This document shows positions 1-8,559 of a DNA stretch of 64,000 nt, piece by piece. Numbering within the stretch: the stretch's first letter is position 1; each line of letters opens with the position of its first letter. The notes beneath the pieces were generated by a model. The model saw only the letters and a program-made list of their open reading frames with translations, was not told the origin of the DNA and did not search any database. Source of the DNA: Pseudarthrobacter albicanus (GTDB lineage Bacteria > Actinomycetota > Actinomycetes > Actinomycetales > Micrococcaceae). The DNA lies in NCBI RefSeq assembly GCF_018224015.1, contig NZ_JAGPOT010000046.1:1-64000 (forward strand), read 5' to 3'. Both the position numbers and the translations under genes were made by a program.

Positions 1-110
1 TCCCGGGCCCCGGCCTCTCATTCCCAGGCCGTCAGCGGGCCGCCCAAAGCTCCGAAGAGCGGCCCGGAAGCCGTATCCCATCTCCGGATTGCCCCTTGTT
101 CAGCGCTCTC

Positions 111-959
111 CTAGGGCACGGTGAGGAAGTCGATGACCTCTTCCACGCGGCCCAGGAGGGACGGTTCCAGGTCGGCGTAGCTGCGGACGGCCCCGAGGAG
201 CTTCTGCCAACCCAGCCCGATGTCCTCCTTGGTGCTGTGCGGCCAGCCGAAGGCCCTCAGGATGCCGGTTTTCCAGTCCATGCCGCGGGGAATCACCGGC
301 CATTTGTCGATGCCCAGGACGGCGGGGCGGATGGCCTGCCACACGTCAACGTAGGGGTGGCCCACGATCAGCACGTTTCCGGCAGCGCCGGGGGATGCCA
401 TGACGGCGTCGGCGATCCTGGATTCCTTGGAATCCGGCACGAGGTGGTCCACCAGCACGCCGAGCCGGCGGCCCGGGCCCGGGCGGAACGCCGCCACGGC
501 GCCCGCGAGGTCGTCAATGCCGTGCAGGGGCTCGACGACGATGCCCTCCACCCGGAGATCGTCGCCCCAGACCCTCTCGACGAGTTCGGCGTCGTGCTTG
601 CCTTCCACCCAGATCCGGCTCGCCTTCGCCACCTGGGCGCGCTGGCCCTCCACCCGGACCGAACCCGACGCGGTACGGGCCCCGGCGGGGGCCGGCCTCT
701 TCCGGGGTGACGGCGGCATCAGGCGGATGGGTTGGCCGTCGAGCAGGAAACCGAAGCCGAGCTGGAAGGACCGGGACTTGCCCCGGCGGTCTTCCAGGGC
801 CACGACATGCATCCCGCCGGACTTCTCGACGCGCGTGACGGCGCCGACCCAGCCGGTCTGCACTTCCTCGAGCACCATGCCCCGCTCCACCGGGACCTCG
901 CGCAGTTGCTTCGCGGCGGGGGCGGACAGGTCCTGGGGTCCCCAGTTCTGGTACGACAT
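111..959 (-). CDS. DUF3097 family protein
   Basis: Conserved actinobacterial protein of 282 residues whose biochemical role is not established. The ATG at 959 gives MSYQNWGPQDLSAPAAKQ. Two conserved stretches stand out: WVEGKHDAELVERVWGDDLR in the middle and VDHLVPDSKESRIADAV after it. The first resembles the VEGKxD entry of TOPRIM-like folds, so a nucleic-acid role is conceivable, but that is inference. In related genomes this gene sits next to hrcA, as it does here, divergently transcribed. No signal peptide or membrane segment is visible. The length is normal and the reading frame intact. Family assignment rests on overall sequence recognition and genomic neighbourhood. Confidence 0.85.
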   Translation of the reverse strand: MSYQNWGPQDLSAPAAKQLREVPVERGMVLEEVQTGWVGAVTRVEKSGGMHVVALEDRRGKSRSFQLGFGFLLDGQPIRLMPPSPRKRPAPAGARTASGSVRVEGQRAQVAKASRIWVEGKHDAELVERVWGDDLRVEGIVVEPLHGIDDLAGAVAAFRPGPGRRLGVLVDHLVPDSKESRIADAVMASPGAAGNVLIVGHPYVDVWQAIRPAVLGIDKWPVIPRGMDWKTGILRAFGWPHSTKEDIGLGWQKLLGAVRSYADLEPSLLGRVEEVIDFLTVP

Positions 960-1117
960 CTCTTACACACTGCTTTGCACTCGGAATGTACGGGGGTCAG
1001 GAAACGATCGGGGCCCGCAGGGCTGTGCCCGGAAACAACTGTGCCCGGAAACACGGGCCGGGAGCAGCGCCTGGAGCGAATCCAATGCTAACAACGCGGC
1101 GGCTCATATTAGACTGG

Positions 1118-1144
1118 TTAGCACTTAGGTATGTCGAGTGCTAA
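1118..1144 (+). promoter_or_regulatory. CIRCE operator (HrcA binding site)
   Basis: Inverted repeat TTAGCACTT (1118-1126), nine-base spacer, GAGTGCTAA (1136-1144). It differs from the consensus TTAGCACTC-N9-GAGTGCTAA at only one base. It lies about 70 bases before the hrcA start, so HrcA should repress its own hrcA-dnaJ transcript and release it on heat shock. Confidence 0.95.
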
Positions 1145-1212
1145 CCGCGGGCCGCTTTTGCCGGCCGCCAGCGGCCGGCACCGCATGCGGGACAGCCGAT
1201 TGGAGGTGGAGC

Positions 1213-2226
1213 GTGAGCGAACCGCGCAAACTCGAAGTGCTGCGCGCCATCGTGGAGGACTACGTCCATTCCCGCGAGCCCGTTGGCTCCAAGGCACTCG
1301 TGGAACGGCACCACCTGGGCGTGTCCAGCGCCACCATCCGCAACGACATGGCGGCACTGGAGGACGAGGGCCTGATCACGGCCCCGCACACCAGCGCCGG
1401 CCGGATCCCCACGGACAAGGGCTACCGGCTCTTCGTGGACCAGATTTCGGCGGTCAAGCCGCTTTCCGCGGCGGAACGCCGCGCGATCCAGGCGCTGCTG
1501 GAGGGTTCCGACGACCTCGACGACGTGCTGGACCGGACCGTGCGGCTCCTCGCGCAGCTGACCAACCAGGTCGCCGTCGTGCAGTATCCGCTGTTGGGCC
1601 GCGCGCGGGTTCGGCACATCGAATTCGTGCTGCTCGCGCCCAGGAAGGTCCTTTCGGTCCTGATTGCGGACACCGGCAAGGTGGAACAGCGCATCATCGA
1701 TATCGCCCAGGATCTGCCCGACGATGCCGTCGCAGAGCTGCGGGGCCACTTCCTCGGCAGCCTTTCCGGCACCCCGCTGACCCTGCTGCCGCAGAACCTG
1801 CAGGCCGTCGTGGCGAGCTGCCAGCCGCTCCGGCGGCCCGCGGCCCAGGCGCTGGCCCGCGGCCTGGAAGCCCTCGCCGCCAGCAGCCGCGAGGACCGCA
1901 TGGTCATGGCCGGGACAGCGAACCTTGCCCGTTCCAACGTCGATTTCCCGCTGAGCATCGGCCCCGTGCTGGAAGCGCTGGAGGAACAGGTGGTCATGCT
2001 CCGCCTGCTCAGCGAGATGGCCCAGGACCCCCGCGGAGTGACGGTGAGCATCGGGCGGGAAAACCCGTACGACGGGCTCGCCGAGGCCTCCGTGGTGGCG
2101 ACGGGTTACGGCCCGGATGCGACGGCCAAGGTCGGTGTGCTGGGACCCACGCGGATGGACTATCCCACCACCATGGCGGCCGTCCGGGCGGTGGCCCGTT
2201 ACCTTTCGAGGATCCTCGGACCGTGA
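1213..2226 (+). CDS. hrcA: Heat-inducible transcription repressor HrcA
   Basis: Repressor of class I heat-shock genes; it binds CIRCE and is kept folded by GroEL. The GTG at 1213 gives MSEPRKLEVLRAIVEDYV and is preceded by GGAGGTGGA at 1202-1210. An in-frame start further upstream would place CIRCE inside the gene, so the later start is preferred. The product is 337 residues. The N-terminal winged helix carries the typical EPVGSKAL and VSSATIRNDMAALE motifs. The C-terminal half has the IGRENP stretch common in HrcA. dnaJ follows 122 bases downstream and is probably co-transcribed. The operator upstream implies autoregulation. Confidence 0.97.
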   Translation: MSEPRKLEVLRAIVEDYVHSREPVGSKALVERHHLGVSSATIRNDMAALEDEGLITAPHTSAGRIPTDKGYRLFVDQISAVKPLSAAERRAIQALLEGSDDLDDVLDRTVRLLAQLTNQVAVVQYPLLGRARVRHIEFVLLAPRKVLSVLIADTGKVEQRIIDIAQDLPDDAVAELRGHFLGSLSGTPLTLLPQNLQAVVASCQPLRRPAAQALARGLEALAASSREDRMVMAGTANLARSNVDFPLSIGPVLEALEEQVVMLRLLSEMAQDPRGVTVSIGRENPYDGLAEASVVATGYGPDATAKVGVLGPTRMDYPTTMAAVRAVARYLSRILGP

Positions 2227-2348
2227 GAAACCATTCCTGAAGCCCCGTGACGGACCGGGGGACCGACCCGTGGCCGTCGCACCCGAGGCTTTTGCCCCTA
2301 ACCGGCAGTACCACTTACCGGCAGTACAACGAGGAAGAGAAACGAATC

Positions 2349-3476
2349 TTGAGCAGCCATTACGACGTTCTTGGAGTCTCCCGCGAAGCGACGGGGGAAG
2401 AGATCAAGAAGGCTTACCGCAAGCTGGCCCGGACCCTGCACCCGGACGTGAACCCCGGGCACGACGCCTCGGACCGGTTCAAGGCCGTCACCCACGCCTA
2501 CGAGGTGCTCTCCGATCCGCAGAAACGCCGGATCTACGACACCACCGGCAATGAGAACGGCACCGACAACGGCTTCGGCGGGGGCAGCTACGCCGGCCAG
2601 GGCTTCGCCTTCCAGGACATCTTCGAGACCTTCTTCGGCGCCGGCGGCCAGGCCGGGCCGGCGTCCAGGGTCCGCCGCGGCCAGGACGCCCTGATCAGCG
2701 TACGGATCGACCTCCGCGACGCCGTCTTCGGCGTCAACAAAAAGCTCGAGGTCGACACCGCCGTCACCTGCCCCACATGCCAAGGATCCTGCTGCCGTCC
2801 GGGCAGCCACCCGGAACGCTGCGACATCTGCGGCGGCAGCGGCCAGGCCCAGCGTGCCGTGCGCTCCATCCTCGGCCAGGTCATGACCACCGCCGCCTGC
2901 GGAAGCTGCGAGGGCTTCGGCACCGTCATCAAGGATCCCTGCAACGAGTGCAGCGGCCAGGGCCGGATCCGCAGCCGCCGCTCGCTGACCGTCAAGGTTC
3001 CCGCCGGCGTCGCCACCGGAACCCGCATCCAGCTTTCGGGCCAGGGCGAGGCGGGCCCCGCCGGCGGCCCCGCCGGCGACCTCTACGTGGAGATCCGGGT
3101 CAACAACGACCCCACCTACGTGCGCGACGGCGACGACCTGCACGCGAGCCTGAACATCCCCATGAGCGCCGCCGCCCTCGGCACCGAAGTCAGCCTCGAC
3201 ACGTTCGACGGGCTGCAGGAGATCGACGTCAAGGCGGGGACCCAGTCGGGCGAGGTCATCACCCTGCGCGGACTCGGCGTCACCCACCTGCGGGGCTACG
3301 GCCGGGGGGACCTGAAGGTCCACCTGCAGGTGGACACGCCCACCAAGCTCGACGCCGGCCAGGAGGACCTGCTCCGGCAGCTCGCGAAGCTGCGCGGCGA
3401 ACAGTTCACCGATGGCAAGCTGGCCGCTAGCGGCGGCGTCTTCGCCAAGCTGCGGGACCGGCTCGGTAACCTGTAG
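2349..3476 (+). CDS. dnaJ: Molecular chaperone DnaJ (DnaJ2 type)
   Basis: Hsp40 co-chaperone that stimulates the ATPase of DnaK. A TTG at 2349, preceded by the purine-rich GAGGAAGAGA, gives a start of LSSHYDVLGVSREATGEEIK, which fits the J domain exactly. The longer in-frame extension to 2247 has no J-domain homology. The J domain contains the HPD tripeptide (LHPDVNPG). A glycine-rich linker follows, then four zinc-finger repeats of CxxCxGxG type, somewhat relaxed here (CPTCQGSC, CDICGGSG, CGSCEGFG, CNECSGQG). The C-terminal substrate-binding domains complete 375 residues. Its place beside hrcA is the usual one for the second actinobacterial DnaJ. rsmE follows after two bases. Confidence 0.95.
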   Translation: MSSHYDVLGVSREATGEEIKKAYRKLARTLHPDVNPGHDASDRFKAVTHAYEVLSDPQKRRIYDTTGNENGTDNGFGGGSYAGQGFAFQDIFETFFGAGGQAGPASRVRRGQDALISVRIDLRDAVFGVNKKLEVDTAVTCPTCQGSCCRPGSHPERCDICGGSGQAQRAVRSILGQVMTTAACGSCEGFGTVIKDPCNECSGQGRIRSRRSLTVKVPAGVATGTRIQLSGQGEAGPAGGPAGDLYVEIRVNNDPTYVRDGDDLHASLNIPMSAAALGTEVSLDTFDGLQEIDVKAGTQSGEVITLRGLGVTHLRGYGRGDLKVHLQVDTPTKLDAGQEDLLRQLAKLRGEQFTDGKLAASGGVFAKLRDRLGNL

Positions 3477-3478
3477 CG

Positions 3479-4273
3479 GTGAGCAACCCGGTTTTCTTCA
3501 CCGCCCCTGGAACCCTCGAGGCGCAGGTCCCCGGTTCGACCTTCGTCCTGGAGGGGGCCGAGGCGCGCCACGCGGTCACGGTGAAGCGCCTCGCCGTGGG
3601 GGAGACTGTCGACATTGCCGACGGCGCCGGCAGGCGGCTCACCGGCACCGTCACCGCCACGGCGCCCGGCGAGCTGACCGTGGAGTGCCTGGACGTCGCC
3701 GTGGAGCCCCGGCCGGCGCTCCGCCTTGTCCTCGTGCAGGCCCTCGCCAAGGGCGACCGCGACGAGCTCGCGGCGGAGACCGCCACCGAGCTCGGCATCG
3801 ACGCGGTCATCCCCTGGCAGGCGGAACGCTCGATCGTGCGGTGGAAGGCCGAGCGCGCCGCGAAGGCGCACGCGAAATGGCAGTCGGTTGTCACGGCGGC
3901 CGCCAAGCAGGCGCGCCGGGCCTGGATCCCTGAGGTGCGGGCCGCCGTCGACGGCCCCGGGCTGCAGGCGGCCGTGGCCGCCGCGGACCTCGCAGTCATC
4001 CTGCACGAGGATGCCGTCCGGCCGCTGCGCCAGGTGCTCGAGGCCTGGCTGGACAGCCGGCCGCGCAGGGATAACGACGGCGGCACGCCCGCCGGACAGC
4101 CCCGCGAGATCCTGCTGATTGTGGGCCCGGAAGGCGGCATCAGCCCGCGGGAAGTGACACGGCTGTGCGGCGCCGGCGCCGTCACGGCGCTGCTGGGACA
4201 TCATGTGCTGCGCTCATCCACCGCCGGGCCCGCCGCGACCGCGCTGGCCAGCGACATCCTGGGCCGCTGGTAA
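3479..4273 (+). CDS. rsmE: 16S rRNA m3U1498 methyltransferase RsmE
   Basis: SPOUT-family enzyme that methylates N3 of U1498 in 16S rRNA with S-adenosylmethionine. The GTG at 3479 lies two bases after the dnaJ stop, so the two are translationally coupled. The 264-residue product shows the N-terminal PUA-like domain (EGAEARHAVTVKRLAVGE) and the C-terminal SPOUT knot with LIVGPEGGISPREV, the SAM-binding signature. A DELAAETATELGIDAVIPWQ segment is also typical. The dnaJ-rsmE pairing is common in bacteria. No anomalies are seen. Confidence 0.95.
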   Translation: MSNPVFFTAPGTLEAQVPGSTFVLEGAEARHAVTVKRLAVGETVDIADGAGRRLTGTVTATAPGELTVECLDVAVEPRPALRLVLVQALAKGDRDELAAETATELGIDAVIPWQAERSIVRWKAERAAKAHAKWQSVVTAAAKQARRAWIPEVRAAVDGPGLQAAVAAADLAVILHEDAVRPLRQVLEAWLDSRPRRDNDGGTPAGQPREILLIVGPEGGISPREVTRLCGAGAVTALLGHHVLRSSTAGPAATALASDILGRW

Positions 4274-4348
4274 CACGCCGGCAGCAGCCCGAGGCTGTTC
4301 TAAGGCCGCTCGCGGCTATCTGGCGGCTATCCGGCGGCCGGCCGGCGG

Positions 4349-5299
4349 CTATTTGACGGTGAAGCCGCGGGTGTCGGGGGTGAGGTCCTGGGCCGGGATT
4401 CCCGCTTCGAGCTGGGACACCCGGACCTCGTAAGTTCCCGGGCCCAGGTTCACCGGCAGGGTGAACGCGCCGGGCCGGGCCGTGTCGGCGGAGGCCGTGG
4501 CGCTGCCGTCCAGGTACGGGGTCTTGGCGTTGCTGCCGTCGACGCGCAGGACCTCCCAATGCAGCTTCCCGCCCGGAACGGTGCTCCGGCCGTTGATCTT
4601 GACCGCTCCGCCGTCCACGGATGCCCCCTCCTGGGGATCGATGATCCACACCGGGGCGACCATCCCCATCCGGCGGGAGGTCGGCGAACCCAGCCGGACG
4701 TGGTTGAAGGCGAGGTAGTCGGTGTGCCCGTCCACGAGCACCACCACCTGGATCTGCTGCCCGGAGTCGATGAGGCCGGCGCTGGCGCCGGCCGCCGTCG
4801 CGGTGTAGACGAGCTGCTGGACGGCGCGTTCGGCCATCGCCGCGTCCACATTGGAGTTGAAGGCGTCAGCTGACACGTCCACGGTGATCACGTTCTTGCC
4901 GGAAATGGAGGTGGCCAGCTTCTTCGGGTTCTGCCACGGCGTGAAGAAGTCCGGATCCAGCGGCTTCTGGGACATCATCACCTTCAGGGCCCGGGTGACG
5001 GGGTTGTCCTGCTCCGGCACATCACGGAACTCGCGGTAGAGGAACACGCTGTCGTTGCTCCGGCCGATCCAGTAGACCGGGGCCTTGTTGGCGGCCTGGG
5101 TGGTTTCCAGCGGCGCGCTGGTGGTCGGGGCGCCGGCGGGCACCTCGCCGGAAACGGACTGTGAGGGGCTGCCGGAGTCCGTGATACCCGGCTGGGGAGT
5201 GGCGACGCAGCCGGAAAGCAACAGGGCCGCGGGCAGGATGAGGCCCAGCACGGCCCGACGCGCGCCTGCTGCCGTTCGTCCAACTCCACGCTGCCTGAT
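4349..5299 (-). CDS. GerMN/Gmad2 domain lipoprotein
   Basis: Predicted surface lipoprotein. A lipobox (LLLSGC) follows a hydrophobic stretch, so the mature protein should be lipidated at that cysteine. After a Ser/Thr/Pro-rich linker comes a GerMN-like domain (APVYWIGRSNDSVFLYREFR to VVVLVDGHTDYL) and then a Gmad2 immunoglobulin-like domain (VWIIDPQEGASVDGGAVKI to the C-terminus). The start is unclear. The best signal peptide, with an Arg-rich N-region, would begin at an ATC codon (5299-5297) eight bases after AGGAAAGG; the nearest conventional start is a GTG at 5251, which leaves almost no N-region. Function is unknown; such domains occur in envelope and spore proteins. It is convergent with rsmE and divergent from phoH. 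Confidence 0.8.
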   Translation of the reverse strand: MRQRGVGRTAAGARRAVLGLILPAALLLSGCVATPQPGITDSGSPSQSVSGEVPAGAPTTSAPLETTQAANKAPVYWIGRSNDSVFLYREFRDVPEQDNPVTRALKVMMSQKPLDPDFFTPWQNPKKLATSISGKNVITVDVSADAFNSNVDAAMAERAVQQLVYTATAAGASAGLIDSGQQIQVVVLVDGHTDYLAFNHVRLGSPTSRRMGMVAPVWIIDPQEGASVDGGAVKINGRSTVPGGKLHWEVLRVDGSNAKTPYLDGSATASADTARPGAFTLPVNLGPGTYEVRVSQLEAGIPAQDLTPDTRGFTVK

Positions 5300-5535
5300 G
5301 GCCGCTGTCCTTTCCTGGGGCGATTCCTGCCGTGCCCACGGCCGGGTTCCTGCGTGGGATGCCCCGGCGGCGGCCGATTTCCAGCATGGCACACGGGCGC
5401 GGACCGGCGGCCGTGTTTTCCGTCCGGCGGACCAACTGCAACGGGAACGATATGAGGCCGATACGAAGTTGATACCTAAAACGGCGGCACGCCGTGCTGG
5501 CGTAAGATGGAAGGACCCGCTGCACCCCGGAACGC

Positions 5536-5594
5536 AAAGGCAAGCACCGAAAAGGCAAGCACCGAAAAGGCAAGCACCGAAAAGGCAAGCACCG
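5536..5594. repeat. Four tandem copies of a 15-bp unit in the phoH leader
   Basis: AAAGGCAAGCACCGA repeated head to tail at 5536, 5551, 5566 and 5581, the last copy lacking its final base. The copies are identical. They lie between the GerMN gene and the phoH start, about 70 bases before the phoH ATG and probably inside its 5' untranslated region. Confidence 0.95.
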
Positions 5595-5660
5595 TCGGAC
5601 CGGACCAGGGGGCAGACCATTTCCGAACTGGAGGGGACCAGAGGCCCGCGGGCCAACATC

Positions 5661-6749
5661 ATGACTGAAGCAACGAACGGCAAGGCCCGGATCAGCGCCG
5701 GCGGGCGCGCCGCAGGTGAATTTCCCCACTCCCTACCAGGGCTGCGGACGGAGGTGGTCCTGTTCGATGACTCCGATCAGATGGTCCAGTCCCTCGGCAG
5801 CCATGACGAGGCCTTGCGGTTCATCGAAAACCAGTTCCCGGCCGTCGACTTCCATGTCCGCGGCAACGAGCTCTCGATCAGCGGGTCCTCCGCCGACGTG
5901 CCGCGGATCATGCGCCTGCTCAACGAGGTGCGCGGCCTGGTCGCACGGGGCACCGTCATCACCCCCGCCGTGCTGCAGCAGCTCGTGTCGCTGCTCCGGA
6001 GCCAGTCCCTGCAGAACCCGGTCGAAGTCCTGACCACCAACATCCTCTCCACCCGGGGCAGGACCATCCGCCCGAAGACACTGAACCAGAAGAACTACGT
6101 GGACGCGATCGACGCCAACACGGTGATCTTCGGGATCGGCCCGGCCGGCACCGGCAAGACGTACCTGGCCATGGCCAAGGCCGTGCAGGCCCTGCAGCAG
6201 AAGGAAGTCAGCCGCATCATCCTGACCCGGCCGGCCGTCGAGGCCGGGGAGCGGCTCGGCTTCCTCCCGGGGACCCTCAGCGACAAGATCGACCCCTACC
6301 TGCGCCCGCTCTACGACGCCCTGCACGACATGATGGACCCCGAGTCGATCCCCCGCCTGATGGCCGCCGGCACCATCGAAGTCGCCCCGCTGGCCTATAT
6401 GCGCGGACGCACACTCAACGATGCCTTCATCATCCTGGACGAGGCGCAGAACACGACGCCCGAACAGATGAAGATGTTCCTGACCCGGCTGGGCTTCGGC
6501 TCCAAGATGGTGGTCACCGGCGACATCACCCAGGTGGACCTCCCATTCGGCACCCGCTCGGGACTGCGGATCGTCGAGGAGATCCTGCAGGGCATCGAAG
6601 ACATCAACTTCTCGGTGCTGGATGCCTCCGACGTCGTCCGGCACCGGCTGGTGGGCGACATCGTCAATGCATACGGCATCTGGGATGAAATCCAGAGAAA
6701 CCGGGTCAAGCACTCCGTGGCCCGGGACAAGCGGGGAGAGCGCGCGTGA
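5661..6749 (+). CDS. phoH: PhoH family ATPase
   Basis: PhoH-like P-loop ATPase, thought to act in RNA metabolism; its position beside ybeY supports a link with rRNA processing. The ATG at 5661 gives 362 residues; the open frame continues far upstream but only through non-homologous leader sequence. The Walker A motif is [15 protein letters not shown]. Walker B is [20 protein letters not shown], and [13 protein letters not shown] is the downstream PhoH signature. The N-terminal region ([15 protein letters not shown] to [11 protein letters not shown]) is the KH-like domain found in this family. The stop overlaps the ybeY start (GTGA at 6746-6749), so the two are translationally coupled. Confidence 0.95.
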   Translation: MTEATNGKARISAGGRAAGEFPHSLPGLRTEVVLFDDSDQMVQSLGSHDEALRFIENQFPAVDFHVRGNELSISGSSADVPRIMRLLNEVRGLVARGTVITPAVLQQLVSLLRSQSLQNPVEVLTTNILSTRGRTIRPKTLNQKNYVDAIDANTVIFGIGPAGTGKTYLAMAKAVQALQQKEVSRIILTRPAVEAGERLGFLPGTLSDKIDPYLRPLYDALHDMMDPESIPRLMAAGTIEVAPLAYMRGRTLNDAFIILDEAQNTTPEQMKMFLTRLGFGSKMVVTGDITQVDLPFGTRSGLRIVEEILQGIEDINFSVLDASDVVRHRLVGDIVNAYGIWDEIQRNRVKHSVARDKRGERA

Positions 6750-7219
6750 GCATCGAGGTCAACAACGAGTCCGGCATCGCCGTCGACGAAGCCGCGCTGG
6801 TGTCGCTGTCCCGGTTCATCTTCGAACGTCTCTTCATCCACCCGCAGGCGGAGCTGTCCATCCTGCTGGTGGACGAACCGGCCATGGAGAAGCTGCATAT
6901 GGAGCTCATGGATGAGCCCGGCGCCACCGACGTGCTGTCCGTCCCGATGGACGAGCTCACCCCGGGCACCCCGGACAAACCGACCCCGCAGGGGATGCTC
7001 GGCGACATCGCGATCTGCCCCCAGGTGGCCCAGGTCCAGGCGAAGGACGCGGGACACTCCACCCAGGACGAGATGCTGCTGCTTACCACCCACGGCATCC
7101 TGCACCTGCTGGGCTTTGACCACGCCGAGCCGGAGGAGAAGGAAGAGATGTTCGGGCTGCAGCGTGAACTCCTGGCCGCCTTCACCGGCAAGGAAGCCCC
7201 TTCAGAGACGATTCAGTGA
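6746..7219 (+). CDS. ybeY: Endoribonuclease YbeY (rRNA maturation factor)
   Basis: Zinc-dependent single-strand endoribonuclease involved in 16S rRNA 3'-end maturation and ribosome quality control. The 157-residue product has the catalytic zinc motif HGILHLLGFDH (HxxxHxxGxDH) near residue 115. Upstream, DEPGATDVLSVPMDEL matches the family. The GTG start at 6746 overlaps the phoH stop, and the 3' end overlaps the next gene by four bases. phoH-ybeY-CNNM-era therefore reads as one tightly coupled operon of RNA and ribosome-linked functions. Confidence 0.97.
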   Translation: MSIEVNNESGIAVDEAALVSLSRFIFERLFIHPQAELSILLVDEPAMEKLHMELMDEPGATDVLSVPMDELTPGTPDKPTPQGMLGDIAICPQVAQVQAKDAGHSTQDEMLLLTTHGILHLLGFDHAEPEEKEEMFGLQRELLAAFTGKEAPSETIQ

Positions 7220-8559
7220 CCCCACCGATCCTTGCCGGCATGGCGCTGGTGTTCCTCGGCTTTGCCGCCCTGCTGACCGCGGCGGAGTCCGCCTTCAACT
7301 ACCTTCCCCGGCACGATGCCGAGCAGGCAATCCTGCACAGCCGCGGCACCGCGCTGAAACGCGTCATGGCCCAGCCCATGGCCCATATGCGCGCCCTGCG
7401 GTTCTGGCGGATCTGGTTCGAGATGGCCTCCGCCGTCGCGGTGACCGTGCTGCTGCACAGCGTGCTGGACAACGTCTGGCTCGCCGGGCTGCTGGCCACC
7501 GGGATCATGGCGCTGGTGGGTTTCGTGATCGTGGGGGTGTCCCCGCGGCAGCTGGGCCGCGTCCACTCCGCCGCCCTGGTCCGCTTCAGCGCCCCGCTGA
7601 TCCATGGGCTCTGTGGAGTGCTGGGACCTATCCCGGGCTGGCTGGTCACCCTGGGCAGCGCGGTGGCGCCCGGCGCGCCGGCCGACAGCGAGGCGTTCTT
7701 CAGCGAAGAGGAATTCCGCGAACTCGTGGACCGTGCCACCGAATCCGATGTGATCGAGGACAACGAGGCCGAGCTGATCCAGTCCGTCTTCGACTTCGGC
7801 GACACCCTGGTCCGCTCGGTCATGGTGCCCCGGACCGACATCCTCTGCATCGACTCCGGGTCCAGCCTGCACCGGGCGATGTCGCTGTTCCTGCGCTCAG
7901 GGTATTCGCGGATCCCCGTCATCGGCGAGGACACGGACCAGGTCCTCGGGATCGTGTACCTCAAGGACGTCGCCGCCGTGCTGCACCGCCTGGGCCCCGG
8001 GCAGGAACCGCCCGTCGTCGACGAACTGGCCCGCGAGGTCCGCTACGTGCCGGACTCCAAGCCGGTCAGTGAACTGCTGCGCGAACTGCAGAAGGAATCC
8101 ACGCACGTCGCGGTCGTGATCGACGAATACGGCGGAACCGCCGGGCTGGTCACCCTCGAAGACCTCATCGAGGAGATCGTCGGCGAGATCGTGGACGAGT
8201 ACGACACCGAAAGCGCCGAGGCCGTGGCGCTGGGGGACGGAAGCTACCGCGTCAGTGCGCGGATGAGCATCGATGACCTGGGCGAACTCTTCGACCTGGA
8301 GCTCGACGACGACGAAGTGGACACCGTCGGCGGCCTGCTCGCCAAGGCGCTCGGCCGGGTGCCGATCGTCGGCAGCACCGTTGACGTCCACGGGCTGACC
8401 CTCCGGGCCGACCGGCTGGAGGGGCGGCGGAACCGCGTCAGCCACATCATTGCGGCGGCCGTTGCCAAGGCCGCCGTTCCGAATGAAACTGACCTTGAAG
8501 ACCTTCTCGACGAGGCCGCACCAATCCAACAGGGAGTACCGCGTGAGCAAGCAGAATAA
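7216..8559 (+). CDS. CNNM/CorC family membrane protein with CBS pair
   Basis: Often annotated as hemolysin-family protein; the family is now linked to magnesium and cobalt transport. The 447-residue product has a CNNM transmembrane domain over about the first 150 residues, with hydrophobic helices such as ALVFLGFAALLTAAESAF. Two cytoplasmic CBS domains follow (from SVMVPRTDILCI to DEYGGTAGLVTLEDLIEEIV), and a CorC_HlyC domain ends the protein. The GTG start at 7216 shares four bases with the ybeY stop. Its last 17 bases overlap the era start. The specific ion substrate cannot be read from the sequence. Confidence 0.9.
   Translation: MTPPILAGMALVFLGFAALLTAAESAFNYLPRHDAEQAILHSRGTALKRVMAQPMAHMRALRFWRIWFEMASAVAVTVLLHSVLDNVWLAGLLATGIMALVGFVIVGVSPRQLGRVHSAALVRFSAPLIHGLCGVLGPIPGWLVTLGSAVAPGAPADSEAFFSEEEFRELVDRATESDVIEDNEAELIQSVFDFGDTLVRSVMVPRTDILCIDSGSSLHRAMSLFLRSGYSRIPVIGEDTDQVLGIVYLKDVAAVLHRLGPGQEPPVVDELAREVRYVPDSKPVSELLRELQKESTHVAVVIDEYGGTAGLVTLEDLIEEIVGEIVDEYDTESAEAVALGDGSYRVSARMSIDDLGELFDLELDDDEVDTVGGLLAKALGRVPIVGSTVDVHGLTLRADRLEGRRNRVSHIIAAAVAKAAVPNETDLEDLLDEAAPIQQGVPREQAE

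Noticed and set aside
1..110. Gene end at the left window edge
   Set aside because: No frame with recognisable protein; seen only as flanking sequence downstream of the DUF3097 stop.
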